A stretch of 64,000 nt of DNA from Mannheimia haemolytica (GTDB taxonomy: Bacteria > Pseudomonadota > Gammaproteobacteria > Enterobacterales > Pasteurellaceae), in NCBI GenBank assembly GCA_900638155.1, contig LR134495.1, forward strand, positions 1,922,001-1,986,000, written 5' to 3'. A model generated the notes under the pieces. The model saw only the letters and a program-made list of their open reading frames with translations. It was not told where the DNA came from and searched no databases. Of the stretch, positions 55,275 through 64,000 are shown in pieces (the first letter of the stretch is position 1; each line of letters begins with the position of its first letter). The position numbers were made by a program, and so were the translations under genes.

Positions 55275-56051
55275 ATGACAGAAGAAAAAATTATCCGCCA
55301 AGTAGTGCTGGATACTGAAACCACAGGAATGAATATGGCAGGTGGCCCGCCACAGATTGGGCATAATATTATTGAGATCGGTGCGGTTGAAGTCATTAAC
55401 CGCCGTTTAACCGGCAGAACTTATCACGTTTATATCAAGCCACCGCGTGAGGTGGATGAAGAGGCGATTGCAGTTCACGGCATCACCAATGAATTTTTGC
55501 AAGATAAACCTGTTTTTGCTGAAATTGCCGAGGAGTTTTTGGATTTCATCAAAGGTGCGGAATTAATTATTCATAATGCCCCCTTCGATGTGGCGTTTAT
55601 GGATCAAGAATTTTCTTATCTGCCTAATCCACCGGCAAAAACCGCAGAAATGTGTACCGTAACCGATAGCCTGCAAATGGCACGAAGAATGTACCCCGGC
55701 AAACGGAATAATTTAGATGCACTTTGCGACAGGCTCGGCATTGATAATAGCAAGCGTGTGCTACATGGAGCTTTACTGGATGCGGAGATCTTAGCCGATG
55801 TATTCCTAATGATGACCGGCGGTCAGATTTCATTATTAGGCGAAGAAGAAACTGAAGTAGTAAGTGAAGTTGTTGATATTGAAGAAGAATTTTCTGCGAT
55901 TGTGTTAAATGCCGATGAGGCAATTATTCTTAAAGCAAACGATGAAGAGGAAGAGTCGCATTTAGCACTTCTGAAACTGATTGAGAAAAAATCCAAAGGA
56001 AATTGCCTATGGACAAAAGCATTAACCGACACAGCAGAAATATCTCACTGA
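55275..56051 (+). CDS. dnaQ: DNA polymerase III epsilon subunit DnaQ
   Basis: 258-residue proofreading 3'-5' exonuclease. The DEDDh motifs are visible: LDTETTGMN (Exo I), HNAPFDVAFMDQEF (Exo II) and HGALLDAEILADVF (Exo III). QISLLG at about residue 195 fits the clamp-binding motif that follows the nuclease domain. The rest is the acidic tail that contacts the alpha subunit. The ATG at 55275 is preferred over a TTG two codons upstream. There is no strong ribosome site, and the gene is not next to rnhA as in E. coli. It ends in a strong terminator. Confidence 0.96.
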   Translation: MTEEKIIRQVVLDTETTGMNMAGGPPQIGHNIIEIGAVEVINRRLTGRTYHVYIKPPREVDEEAIAVHGITNEFLQDKPVFAEIAEEFLDFIKGAELIIHNAPFDVAFMDQEFSYLPNPPAKTAEMCTVTDSLQMARRMYPGKRNNLDALCDRLGIDNSKRVLHGALLDAEILADVFLMMTGGQISLLGEEETEVVSEVVDIEEEFSAIVLNADEAIILKANDEEEESHLALLKLIEKKSKGNCLWTKALTDTAEISH

Positions 56052-56076
56052 TTCTAACCAATAAATAAAGCAAACA

Positions 56077-56100
56077 AAAAACCCAGCTTTCGCTGGGTTT
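56077..56100. terminator. Bidirectional terminator between dnaQ and rplI
   Basis: AAAACCCAGC (56077-56086), a TTTC loop and GCTGGGTTTT (56091-56100) form a perfect 10-bp hairpin with A- and T-runs on both sides, the classical form. It serves two convergent genes. Confidence 0.95.
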
Positions 56101-56114
56101 TCTATTTCTACTGA

Positions 56115-56564
56115 TTATTCAGCAACAACGTTTACTGCTACAGTTGCATTCACTTCAGGGTGTAAGTGAATTTTAACTTGGTGTTCGCCAGTCGTACGAA
56201 GTGGACCTTCACCTAAACGAACCTCAGATTTAGCAACTTCAACACCTGCTGCAGTTAATGCTTCAGCGATGTCTTTAGCTGATACAGAACCGAATAAACG
56301 ACCATCATCACCTGCAGTTGCAGATACTGATACTGCTGCTAATGCTGCAATTTTCGCTGCACGTTCTTGTGCAGTTGCTAATGCTGCTGCAGCTTTTGCT
56401 TCTAATTCTGCACGACGTGCTTCAAAGTGAGCAATGTTTGCCGCAGTTGCCATAACCGCTTTACCTTGTGGGATTAAGAAGTTACGAGCAAAACCAGATT
56501 TAACGGTTACTTGGTCGCCCACAGAACCTAAGTGAGCAACTTTGTCTAATAAAATAACTTGCAT
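56115..56564 (-). CDS. rplI: 50S ribosomal protein L9
   Basis: 149-residue ribosomal protein with the N-terminal RNA-binding domain ([20 protein letters not shown], then [16 protein letters not shown]), a long connecting helix rich in A, E and R, and the C-terminal domain ([20 protein letters not shown]). Length equals the E. coli protein. It is the last gene of rpsF-priB-rpsR-rplI. Confidence 0.99.
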   Translation of the reverse strand: MQVILLDKVAHLGSVGDQVTVKSGFARNFLIPQGKAVMATAANIAHFEARRAELEAKAAAALATAQERAAKIAALAAVSVSATAGDDGRLFGSVSAKDIAEALTAAGVEVAKSEVRLGEGPLRTTGEHQVKIHLHPEVNATVAVNVVAE

Positions 56565-56579
56565 TGTACTCTCTCCTGA

Positions 56580-57130
<551 letters not shown>

Positions 57131-57156
<26 letters not shown>

Positions 57157-57505
57157 CTTCAGCTACCGCTTCAGCAACTTTGCTTTCTTTCGCTTTCACC
57201 ATTGGTGACGCTTCAGTTACTGCCGCTTTAGTGTGAACGATTAAGTTACGAAGAACTGCATCGTTATAACGGAAGTTAGTTTCTAACTCGTCGATTACAC
57301 TTTGAGGTGCTTCTACATTCATTAACACATAGTGTGCTTTGTGAAGTTTGTTGATTGGGTATGCTAATTGACGACGACCCCAATCTTCTAAGCGATGAAC
57401 TTGACCGCCAGCTTCTTTTACAGACGCTGTGTAACGCTCAATCATTGCTGGTACTTGTTCGCTTTGGTCCGGGTGAACCATAAAAACGATTTCGTAGTGA
57501 CGCAT
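57131..57505 (-). CDS. rpsF: 30S ribosomal protein S6
   Basis: 124-residue ribosomal protein. The start [20 protein letters not shown] and the middle [20 protein letters not shown] are diagnostic. The tail is acidic ([13 protein letters not shown]), as in enteric S6. It is the first gene of the rpsF-priB-rpsR-rplI cluster and has its own promoter and structured leader. Confidence 0.99.
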
Positions 57506-57570
57506 TGACTATCCTTACGGGTTAGCAGCCTCCAACTTTAGCCAGTCACCAACTTGTGGAAGCAAGGATT
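57506..57570 (-). promoter_or_regulatory. rpsF leader, candidate S6:S18 autoregulatory RNA
   Basis: The leader just before rpsF contains CTTCCACAAGTTGGTG and a downstream TTGGAGGCTGCTAACCCG before the GTAAGGA ribosome site. This resembles the S6:S18-binding leader known in many bacteria, where a CCG-containing hairpin near the start codon is bound by the protein pair. I judge by resemblance only. Confidence 0.45.
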
Positions 57571-57597
57571 AAAAAACGAATGTGACTGAACGGCAGG

Positions 57598-57625
57598 ATT
57601 ATACTGAAAAAAGCCTATTTTGCAA
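57598..57625 (-). promoter_or_regulatory. rpsF promoter
   Basis: On the minus strand TTGCAA (57620-57625) and TATAAT (57598-57603) are separated by 16 bases. The start of transcription would be about 85 bases before the rpsF ATG, leaving room for the structured leader. Confidence 0.75.
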
Positions 57626-57699
57626 GCAACAATTTCGTATTTTGCAAAAAATCCGAGAAAAACGACCGCTTGTCAGCAGATAAACAAATCAAGTACAAT

Positions 57700-57715
57700 A
57701 CGCAAACGTTTGCTT
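57700..57715 (+). promoter_or_regulatory. PurR box upstream of purD
   Basis: ACGCAAACGTTTGCTT matches the PurR operator ACGCAAACGTTTGCGT in 15 of 16 positions. It lies 24 bases before the purD ATG. PurR with hypoxanthine or guanine bound would repress purD here. Confidence 0.88.
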
Positions 57716-57738
57716 TATCATTTTTGCAAGGAATCCCA

Positions 57739-59025
57739 ATGAATATTTTAATTATCGGCAACGGTGGGCGTGAACACGCTCTTGCTTGGAAAGTTCGTCA
57801 ATCGCCGCTCGCAGACAAAGTCTTTGTCGCCCCCGGCAATGCCGGCACAGCGATGGAAAACGGCATTGAAAATGTAGCTATTTCCGCCACTGACGTGCCT
57901 GCCTTAGTTACATTCGCTAAACAAAATAGCGTAGGTTTGACGATTGTCGGCCCTGAAGCACCGTTAGTAGTTGGCGTGGTTGATGCTTTTCGAGCCCACG
58001 GTTTAACCATTTTCGGCCCGACCCAAGCCGCTGCTCAATTAGAAGGTTCTAAAGCATTTACCAAAGATTTCTTGGCTCGCCATCAGATTCCAACCGCAGA
58101 ATACCAAAACTTCACCGAAATTGAACCGGCACTTGCCTACTTAAAACAAAAAGGTGCACCGATTGTAATCAAAGCAGACGGTTTAGCCGCAGGCAAAGGC
58201 GTAATTGTTGCAATGACTTTACAAGAGGCGGAAGATGCAGTGCGTGATATGCTGTCAGGCAACGCCTTTGGTGAAGCCGGCAGCCGTGTGGTGATCGAGG
58301 AATTTTTAGACGGAGAAGAGGCCAGTTTTATTGTGATGGTGGACGGCAAAAATGTCGAACCAATGGCAACCTCACAAGACCACAAACGTGTTGGCGAGGG
58401 CGATAGCGGCTTAAATACCGGCGGAATGGGGGCTTACTCCCCTGCTCCGGTGGTAACAAAGGCAATCCACCAACGTGTAATGGACGAAATTATTTACCCG
58501 ACCGTGCAAGGAATGGCAAGCGAAAATACCCCTTACACCGGTTTTCTCTATGCCGGCTTAATGATTATGCCAAACGGTCAGCCGAAAGTGATTGAATTTA
58601 ACTGCCGTTTTGGAGACCCTGAAACTCAGCCGATTATGATGCGTTTGGAATCAGACCTCGTTGAATTGTGCTTAAAAGCGTGCGAAGGCAAATTGGATAG
58701 CGTGCAATCAAAATGGTGTGAACAAGCCGCATTAGGCATTGTTTTAGCTGCCGCAGGCTACCCGGGCGATTACCGTAAAGGCGATGAAATCATAGGCATT
58801 CCGACCTCTACCTCCAATCAAAAAGTTTTCTTAGCAGGGGTTGAGCAAAAAGAAGGAAAACTGCTCACCAACGGTGGACGTGTACTTTGTGCCACCGCAC
58901 TTGGCAACAGTGTATTTGAAGCTCAACAACAAGCCTTACAACTTGCCGAACAAATTCAATGGCAAGGCAAATTCTATCGCCGAGATATTGGCTACCGAGC
59001 AGTGGCAAGAAAACAAGCGAAATAA
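57739..59025 (+). CDS. purD: Phosphoribosylamine-glycine ligase PurD
   Basis: 428-residue ATP-grasp enzyme for the second step of purine synthesis. The start MNILIIGNGGREHALAWKVR follows an AAGGAA ribosome site; a longer frame from 57670 would include the PurR box. ATP-grasp segments are SKAFTKDFLARHQIPTAEYQ, PIVIKADGLAAGKGVIVAMT and IEFNCRFGDPETQPIMMRLE. It stands without purH here. A 33-base gap follows before the toxin-like gene. Confidence 0.98.
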   Translation: MNILIIGNGGREHALAWKVRQSPLADKVFVAPGNAGTAMENGIENVAISATDVPALVTFAKQNSVGLTIVGPEAPLVVGVVDAFRAHGLTIFGPTQAAAQLEGSKAFTKDFLARHQIPTAEYQNFTEIEPALAYLKQKGAPIVIKADGLAAGKGVIVAMTLQEAEDAVRDMLSGNAFGEAGSRVVIEEFLDGEEASFIVMVDGKNVEPMATSQDHKRVGEGDSGLNTGGMGAYSPAPVVTKAIHQRVMDEIIYPTVQGMASENTPYTGFLYAGLMIMPNGQPKVIEFNCRFGDPETQPIMMRLESDLVELCLKACEGKLDSVQSKWCEQAALGIVLAAAGYPGDYRKGDEIIGIPTSTSNQKVFLAGVEQKEGKLLTNGGRVLCATALGNSVFEAQQQALQLAEQIQWQGKFYRRDIGYRAVARKQAK

Positions 59026-59058
59026 TTTATAAACTCTTAAAACAAGGAAAAATTTATT

Positions 59059-60198
59059 ATGAGTACAACACTTAATGAAATTAATATCACTGAACTCGAT
59101 GCAGGCCCCGAAATTAAATCACTATCATTAAACGATGCAGTAAACTCTTTTCTAAATGACTCTGCGTGCCCTATATGTGGAAAAAACTGTCAATATTGGC
59201 AAAGACTAAAAAGATCTTTAAATAGAAAAGAAAATCAAGGTAAGGGAGATAAAGTTCTTGTGAAGAATCCATCTCCAATTTCTATTGAGAAAAATTTAAT
59301 TAACGCTTATAAAGAATACAGAAAATTTGAAGAGGATTTAAAGGACAAAATCCACTCTCAAGAAAGTATATATGATCTAAAACTAGCTAAAGAATTATTT
59401 CATTCTTATACAAATTTAGCTAGTCATTTAAGTTTAGAGCAAGATAAAAATCATTTTAATGATAAAGCATTATTAAAGAATTATCCTGATAGTTTAAAAA
59501 GTGCTTTAGTACTTGCCGAATGGACTAAAGAATATCATGGCAAATATGATAACTTTATTAATGACATCAAATCAGATAATTGGACAAGTGCAGCAATTAA
59601 CTTTCATTTAGGTATGGAGAAAGTACCATTAAATGATCTTATTTATAAAGAAATATATAACTACTGGGATAAAACATCATTGAAAGATGAATCAGAGAGG
59701 ATTATATCAGCCAGTATTGAATTCAGTAACTATTTTGCTAATAAGTACTCTGAAAACATTGAAGAAGGTATTAAAAATGCAGAAAAAGAATTTAAAAAGA
59801 ATTATAATAAAAGTCTAAGATATGATGCTAAAAAAGCACAGCAGAGGGTGCAAAAATATGTCGAAAAAGTCAACCAAAAGAATCCTCAGGCACTAAAAGA
59901 TCTCGATAACATATCCAACTTAAAAAAAATTAATGAGAATTTAAAAAAAGCAGCAAAATTTACTGGTATTATTAGCAGTATTAAGGATTATTACGATCTA
60001 GCAGAAGGGTTTAGAAATGGCATAAAGTCTAATGATTGGGAACCTTTTTTAAAGACATCTGCTCAGATAGGTGCTTCAGCTTTAATGAGTATGTTAGTAG
60101 CCTCAATGATAACAGGCCCAACGACAATTGGGAGTATTATTATTAGTGCTGCATTTATTTCTATAGGGGGATATATTATTTCACTAGCTTCCCGTTAG
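59059..60198 (+). CDS. Colicin-like pore-forming toxin candidate
   Basis: 379-residue protein with no signal peptide that I cannot assign to a named family. The N-terminus has CPICGKNC at residues 37-44, a possible metal site. A charged alpha-helical middle (EKEFKKNYNKSLRYDAKKAQ and similar) follows. The C-terminus resembles the channel domain of pore-forming colicins: KSNDWEPFLKTSAQIGASAL leads into a hydrophobic helical hairpin (MSMLVASMITGPTTIG, then SIIISAAFISIGGYIISLA) that ends the protein. The colicin helix 10 after the hairpin is missing or very short. The gene is AT-rich, without uptake signals, and sits 33 bases after purD with no LexA site between. The small membrane protein gene facing it fits a cognate immunity protein. 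Confidence 0.72.
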   Translation: MSTTLNEINITELDAGPEIKSLSLNDAVNSFLNDSACPICGKNCQYWQRLKRSLNRKENQGKGDKVLVKNPSPISIEKNLINAYKEYRKFEEDLKDKIHSQESIYDLKLAKELFHSYTNLASHLSLEQDKNHFNDKALLKNYPDSLKSALVLAEWTKEYHGKYDNFINDIKSDNWTSAAINFHLGMEKVPLNDLIYKEIYNYWDKTSLKDESERIISASIEFSNYFANKYSENIEEGIKNAEKEFKKNYNKSLRYDAKKAQQRVQKYVEKVNQKNPQALKDLDNISNLKKINENLKKAAKFTGIISSIKDYYDLAEGFRNGIKSNDWEPFLKTSAQIGASALMSMLVASMITGPTTIGSIIISAAFISIGGYIISLASR

Positions 60199-60214
60199 AT
60201 AGTCTTTGTTATAC

Positions 60215-60248
60215 TCAATAGCCTACTATACTACCTATAGGCTATTGA
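60215..60248. terminator. Bidirectional terminator between toxin and immunity genes
   Basis: TCAATAGCCTA (60215-60225) and TAGGCTATTGA (60238-60248) form a perfect 11-bp stem with a 12-base loop between the two convergent genes. Confidence 0.85.
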
Positions 60249-60252
60249 ACTA

Positions 60253-60618
60253 TCATACATCAGCTCTATTAACCAAAAAAACAAAAAAAAATATTGCAAA
60301 TAAAAATAAAATTATTGAGATAGGTCCAGAGTACATAATTAACTCATACTTTTTTTTAAGTTTAATCCTAAGAGCCTGAGCTACAAAAGGATATAAAAAT
60401 AAATTAACCAGCAAATATAATAGAGTTATAAAATAAATGAAAAATGTATTTGAATTCCAGGCCTCAAAGCTACGCAAATCAGAAAAAAGCACAGCACAGG
60501 ATATTAATAAAAACAAAAATGGTATATTTAATAATAAAACATAACCCTTTAGAGTTAAATTAAATTTTTTTAACATCATATCACAAAGACAAACCTGTTG
60601 CCTACTCTTCTTACTCAT
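60253..60618 (-). CDS. Candidate immunity protein, three membrane helices
   Basis: About 121-residue inner membrane protein with basic ends and three hydrophobic segments: GYVLLLNIPFLFLLISCAVL, TFFIYFITLLYLLVNLFLY and PISIILFLFAIFFFVFLV. Size, topology and convergent orientation to the toxin-like gene are those of E1-type colicin immunity proteins, which protect the producer inside the inner membrane. The start is uncertain: GTG at 60630, ATG at 60618 or ATG at 60579. Base composition is as AT-rich as the toxin gene. The identification rests on position and topology, not on sequence identity. Confidence 0.7.
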   Translation of the reverse strand: MSKKSRQQVCLCDMMLKKFNLTLKGYVLLLNIPFLFLLISCAVLFSDLRSFEAWNSNTFFIYFITLLYLLVNLFLYPFVAQALRIKLKKKYELIMYSGPISIILFLFAIFFFVFLVNRADV

Positions 60619-60673
60619 ATTAATCTTCACAAGATCGTTATTTTAACAAATACAGTAAAGGAAAAAAGTCATA

Positions 60674-62713
60674 ATGTCAAACAAACAAAATACAGCTCAC
60701 TATTTTTACTCCCCAAATATTAAAGAGTATGCCAGCCCCTCTGCTTTTGAGAAAATAGAGCGGCTTTTAAATACCGATAACGATTTGCAAAAAAATAATC
60801 AAATTCTACCGCTTGTTAAAGTGATTACTCAGCCAAATGCCGAGCAACAAGCGGTCGAAATTTCGCTGAATTTTACAAATGTAGCAAAGTGGCAAATTGT
60901 GCTTGAAAATGGTGAGGTTCGGAACGGTGAAATTAAGGCAGAGCAATCAGTTCTAACCCTGCCTGCCGATTTGCCTTTAGGCTATCATCAGCTTTCTATT
61001 TCAACTGAAAATGATGAAGAATCTTGCTCGCTGATTGTAACACCGCCGAAAGCTTTCCAGCCTAAGCCATTGGAAGAAAGGAAAAAGCTCTGGGGTGCAT
61101 TTTTACAGCTTTATACTTTGCGTTCCGATAACAACTGGGGAATTGGCGATTTTGGCGATCTCAAACAATTCCTTGCCAACATTTCTGATTATGGTGCAGA
61201 TTTTGTGGGCTTAAACCCTATTCACGCCCTTTTTCCGGCAGATCCTGATGCGGCAAGCCCTTACAGCCCGTCCTCTCGACTTTGGCAAAATATTATTTAT
61301 ATTGATGTTTGTGCAGTAGAAGCCTTTCAACAATCTGAACAGGCTCAACAATGGTTTAACAGTGAAGAAACTCAACGGCAGCTTGCTGAATTGCGAGCGA
61401 AAGATTATGTCGATTACAGCCAAGTAGCGCAACTGAAATTAAAGGCTCTGCAGTTTGCTTTTGAGCATTTTTCACAGCCATCTCAACAACAATCGCAAAC
61501 CGAGTTCAATGCCTTTATTGAGCAAGCGGGCGAGCCATTAAAAATCCAAGCGACGTTTGATGCCTTGCACCAATGGATTTCATCTGAATTTGGCGAAAAA
61601 GGCGGCTGGACAAACTGGGCGGAGGAATACCAAAGTTACCATTCGCCTAAAGTAGCAGAATTTCAAACCTCACAGGCAACGCAGATACGTTTTTATATGT
61701 GGTTGCAATTTGTGGCAAACCAGCAATTAGCAGAATGCAACCAATTTGCTCAATCACTTTCAATGCCGATTGGTTTTTACCGCGATTTAGCCGTTGGTGT
61801 TACCCAAAGCGGAGCAGAAACGTGGGCGGATAAAGCCTTATTTGTGCAAGAGGCGTCAATCGGTGCACCACCTGATATGCTCGCCCCGAACGGACAAAGT
61901 TGGGGGCTTTCGCCAATGCACCCGCATATTCTACAAAGCCGAGGTTATCAGCCGTTTATTGATTTAGTGCGAGCCAATATGCAACATTGTGGAGCGTTAC
62001 GCATCGATCATATTCTCGGCTTTGCCCGTATGTGGTGGGTGGCGAACGGTGAATCGGCAAAAGAAGGGATTTATGTCTGTTATCCGCTCGAAGATTTGCT
62101 TTCTATTTTGGCATTAGAAAGCCAACGTCACCAATGTTTAGTGATTGCAGAGGCACTTGGCATTGTGCCTGAAGGCATTTTGGACTCTCTCGAGCAAAAG
62201 GGCATTTTTGCCTACAATGTTTTTTATTTTGAAAAGGCAGAAAACGCGTTTAAACCGCTGGAAAATTATCCTTACCAAGCGATGACAACTCTAAGCACCC
62301 ACGATTTACCGACCATTCAAGGCTATTGGAAAGGCTATGATTTTGAGCTAGGCGAAAAATTTGACACTTACCCAAGCAAAGCCGTATTAAGAAAGCTAAA
62401 AGAAGAGCGTTCGTACGACCGCTTGAATATTCGCAATGCGGTAGAAAAAGTGATGGAACTCGAGCCAAATGAAGTCGGGGTCACAATGAAATTTACCCAC
62501 CAATTACAACGCTATGTGGCTCACACTCACAGTGCATTGTTCGGCACACAGCCCGAAGATTGGCTCAATATGTTAGAGCCGGTGAACATTCCGGGAACCA
62601 GTAGCGAATACCCTAACTGGAGAAGAAAATTATCCGCAACTACCGAACAGATTTTTGCAAATAAAGATATTCAACAGCTGCTAAAGGATATAAACAAAAT
62701 TCGTAAAGGATAA
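60674..62713 (+). CDS. malQ: 4-alpha-glucanotransferase MalQ (amylomaltase)
   Basis: 679-residue cytosolic GH77 enzyme that transfers glucan segments between maltodextrins. An N-terminal region of about 140 residues precedes the catalytic barrel. GH77 landmarks are LRSDNNWGIGDFGDL, FVGLNPIHALFP, LRIDHILGFARMWWV (nucleophile Asp), VIAEALGIVPEG (acid Glu) and LSTHDLPTIQGYW. It starts with an AAAGGAAAAAAG ribosome site in the gap divergent to the immunity gene and ends in a perfect uptake-signal stem. No other mal gene is in the window. Confidence 0.97.
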   Translation: MSNKQNTAHYFYSPNIKEYASPSAFEKIERLLNTDNDLQKNNQILPLVKVITQPNAEQQAVEISLNFTNVAKWQIVLENGEVRNGEIKAEQSVLTLPADLPLGYHQLSISTENDEESCSLIVTPPKAFQPKPLEERKKLWGAFLQLYTLRSDNNWGIGDFGDLKQFLANISDYGADFVGLNPIHALFPADPDAASPYSPSSRLWQNIIYIDVCAVEAFQQSEQAQQWFNSEETQRQLAELRAKDYVDYSQVAQLKLKALQFAFEHFSQPSQQQSQTEFNAFIEQAGEPLKIQATFDALHQWISSEFGEKGGWTNWAEEYQSYHSPKVAEFQTSQATQIRFYMWLQFVANQQLAECNQFAQSLSMPIGFYRDLAVGVTQSGAETWADKALFVQEASIGAPPDMLAPNGQSWGLSPMHPHILQSRGYQPFIDLVRANMQHCGALRIDHILGFARMWWVANGESAKEGIYVCYPLEDLLSILALESQRHQCLVIAEALGIVPEGILDSLEQKGIFAYNVFYFEKAENAFKPLENYPYQAMTTLSTHDLPTIQGYWKGYDFELGEKFDTYPSKAVLRKLKEERSYDRLNIRNAVEKVMELEPNEVGVTMKFTHQLQRYVAHTHSALFGTQPEDWLNMLEPVNIPGTSSEYPNWRRKLSATTEQIFANKDIQQLLKDINKIRKG

Positions 62714-62715
62714 TA

Positions 62716-62763
62716 ACAAGCGGTCATTTTTAGGTAAATTTTTACCAAAAAATGACCGCTTGT
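62716..62763. terminator. Perfect uptake-signal stem-loop between malQ and pnuC
   Basis: ACAAGCGGTCATTTTT (62716-62731) and AAAAATGACCGCTTGT (62748-62763) form a perfect 16-bp stem between two convergent genes, the clearest example in this window of paired uptake signals used as a terminator. Confidence 0.88.
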
Positions 62764-62766
62764 GAA

Positions 62767-63504
62767 TTAAATCTCTTGCTGATGATTCCTGTGTAGTTTG
62801 ATCCAGTTGTAATAACCATAAATGGAGTTACATAAATACATCACATACATCACCAACAGTGGCAAGCTGGTTTCGCCGTTTTGGAAGTACATTGCCGTCC
62901 ATAAAGAAATGGTCATAATATTCACGATAATCCACAATGCCCATTGCTCACGGTAGCGAAGTACCATCAGAATTTGTGCCACGATCGAAATAACCACTGT
63001 TGCACCATCTAATATAGCTAACGCACTGCCTAAATATTTAAGCAATTCAATATAAAGAAATGTGCCGATAATAGTGGTAATGGCGACAATCACCCACTGT
63101 TTTGCGGTTAAAGCTTTAGCAATTACCTCTTCCACACCGGCATTATTTACCGTGTTTTCGCTGGTCATATTTTTACGCCAAAAATAGAAACCGATAAATT
63201 GCACCGGCACATATACAAGTAAATTCAGCATCATTTCACCATATAACTGAAACGTATAAGAGATATAAGCATAAAGCGAAACGGAAATTAAGCCGAATAG
63301 ATAGTTACTGATTTTTCCTTTACCGACAAATACCACGCATAAAATACCTGTTATTGCCGCAATGGTTGCAATCCAAGTATCAGGTTGATAAATAAAAATA
63401 CCGATTTGAATCGCTAAAAAAGCAATCAACCAACTTGCCTCAAAAGTGGTCCAACCACTAAAAAACTCTTGTTTTAACTTAGTTGAAAAAGATGAACAGC
63501 CCAT
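62767..63504 (-). CDS. pnuC: Nicotinamide riboside transporter PnuC
   Basis: 245-residue inner membrane transporter for nicotinamide riboside, important in Pasteurellaceae that cannot make NAD from scratch. It has about seven hydrophobic segments with the family motifs VPVQFIGFYFWRKN, LDGATVVISIVAQILMVLRY and REQWALWIIVNIMTISLW. A GGAGGAAAT ribosome site precedes the ATG. Beyond its start is an AT-rich region of 391 bases before the next gene. Confidence 0.96.
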   Translation of the reverse strand: MGCSSFSTKLKQEFFSGWTTFEASWLIAFLAIQIGIFIYQPDTWIATIAAITGILCVVFVGKGKISNYLFGLISVSLYAYISYTFQLYGEMMLNLLVYVPVQFIGFYFWRKNMTSENTVNNAGVEEVIAKALTAKQWVIVAITTIIGTFLYIELLKYLGSALAILDGATVVISIVAQILMVLRYREQWALWIIVNIMTISLWTAMYFQNGETSLPLLVMYVMYLCNSIYGYYNWIKLHRNHQQEI

Positions 63505-63895
63505 ATTTCCTCCATATAAAGTGAAGTATTCTTTTCAAATTCTAAGTTATTTAAATTAAGAAATCAAAATACAGAGTACCTTTTGATAAATATACGAAAC
63601 ATTTATTATATTAATAAACCTATATTTAATTGGCATTTAACTAAATCAGTGTTTTTTAAAACTAAAAAACATACAAAAAACCAAATAAAACTCTACATTC
63701 CACCTCAATATTAGTACAAAACATAAAATTATAAAATAATACATTTATATCAAAAAATTGCTATATTTATTCCTAAAAAGCCACTATTTACACCATAAAA
63801 CCTCACCTATATAATTTTTTCAGCCTATCTGCATATATTAGCTAGGCAATACTCAAATCATTAAAATTATTAAAAATAAGAACAGGAGTAGTTCT
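63505..63895. other. AT-rich intergenic region with one clear promoter
   Basis: This 391-base gap has no reading frame worth calling. It holds a GTTTTTTA / TAAAAAAC hairpin (63651-63670), the promoter for the ESPR gene at 63787-63815, and nothing else I can name. Confidence 0.7.
63787..63815 (+). promoter_or_regulatory. Promoter of the ESPR-type surface protein gene
   Basis: TTTACA (63787-63792) and TATAAT (63810-63815) with an exact 17-base spacer. The leader to the ATG at 63896 is about 75 bases and includes AGGAG as ribosome site. Confidence 0.85.
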
Positions 63896-64000
63896 ATGAA
63901 TAAAATTTATCGCATTGTTTGGAACCATGCAAAACGAACTTGGATTGTTGCTTCTGAATTATCAAGAAGTGCTAATAAATCTAATGCAACAAATACATCA
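63896..64000 (+). CDS. Start of an ESPR-type autotransporter or two-partner adhesin (partial)
   Basis: Only the first 35 codons are in the window. MNKIYRIVWNHAKRTWIVAS is a textbook extended signal peptide region (ESPR, PF13018), which is found almost only at the start of large type V secreted proteins (trimeric or classical autotransporters and TpsA exoproteins). LSRSANKSN follows, after which the hydrophobic signal core should begin beyond the window. An ACAGGAGT ribosome site lies 8 bases before the ATG. Which type V class it belongs to cannot be judged from this piece. Confidence 0.85.
   Translation, partial: MNKIYRIVWNHAKRTWIVASELSRSANKSNATNTS

Noticed and set aside
60619..60673. Possible LexA box before the immunity gene or malQ
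   Set aside because: ACTGTAT is present but the second half ACAG is not at the required distance; the gap before the toxin has none either.

Overview
The window is chromosomal DNA from a Pasteurellaceae bacterium of the Actinobacillus/Mannheimia/Bibersteinia side of the family. The main clue is the dense scatter of the uptake signal core ACAAGCGGTC / GACCGCTTGT, the Actinobacillus pleuropneumoniae type rather than the Haemophilus influenzae type. Every housekeeping protein also reads as a gammaproteobacterial or Pasteurellaceae version. I cannot fix the genus from sequence alone.

Layout. 1-3.5 kb: a MetJ-type metNIQ methionine importer with two tandem metQ genes, the first cut by the window edge. 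3.6-12.6 kb, minus strand: an OLD-like ATPase/TOPRIM protein, ppnN, tcdA, uup, gyrA and a T4 endonuclease V-like UV repair glycosylase. 12.7-14.4 kb, plus strand: ubiG and ttcA. 14.4-28 kb: a tetrathionate respiration locus (ttrR, ttrS, ttrB, ttrC, ttrA). It carries a RayT transposase with flanking REP palindromes between ttrS and ttrB. A 5.2-kb two-gene block sits between ttrC and ttrA: a DUF4143-type ATPase and a 1332-residue P-loop protein with a C-terminal PD-(D/E)xK-like motif. The tetrathionate promoter is present twice, before ttrB and before ttrA. 28-37.8 kb: a secreted metallo-hydrolase, a TolC-like lipoprotein under a TetR-type palindrome, gmk, gpt, a Slam exporter with its repeat-rich surface lipoprotein (promoter with a T10 tract), pepD and an aromatic-acid-type MFS transporter. 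38-46.8 kb, minus strand: rnfH, ratA, modABC, yadGH, dnaX (with a strong slippage site), apt, lpxM. 46.9-53.3 kb: the Rnf complex genes rnfABC-[TRIC channel]-DGE. 53.5-59 kb: ettA, dnaQ, the rpsF-priB-rpsR-rplI cluster and purD with a PurR box. 59-60.6 kb: a low-GC pair that looks like a chromosomal pore-forming colicin-like toxin and a convergent three-helix immunity protein. 60.7-64 kb: malQ, pnuC and the first 35 codons of an ESPR-type autotransporter/adhesin.

Working together: ttr, rnf, mod (molybdate for the TtrA cofactor) and FNR-type sites describe an organism equipped for anaerobic respiration in a host. Slam and its lipoprotein, LpxM, the TolC-like protein and the ESPR protein describe its cell surface. 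The two AT-rich segments (about 20.8-24.8 kb and 59.06-60.6 kb), in which I saw no uptake signals, look recently acquired. They are the best candidates for undescribed defence or competition systems. Small palindromic elements also recur: tandem perfect hairpins (18.4 and 46.8 kb) and GTAGGGGCGAA-type palindromes (15.0, 31.3, 38.0, 50.1, 55.2 kb), some lying inside reading frames.
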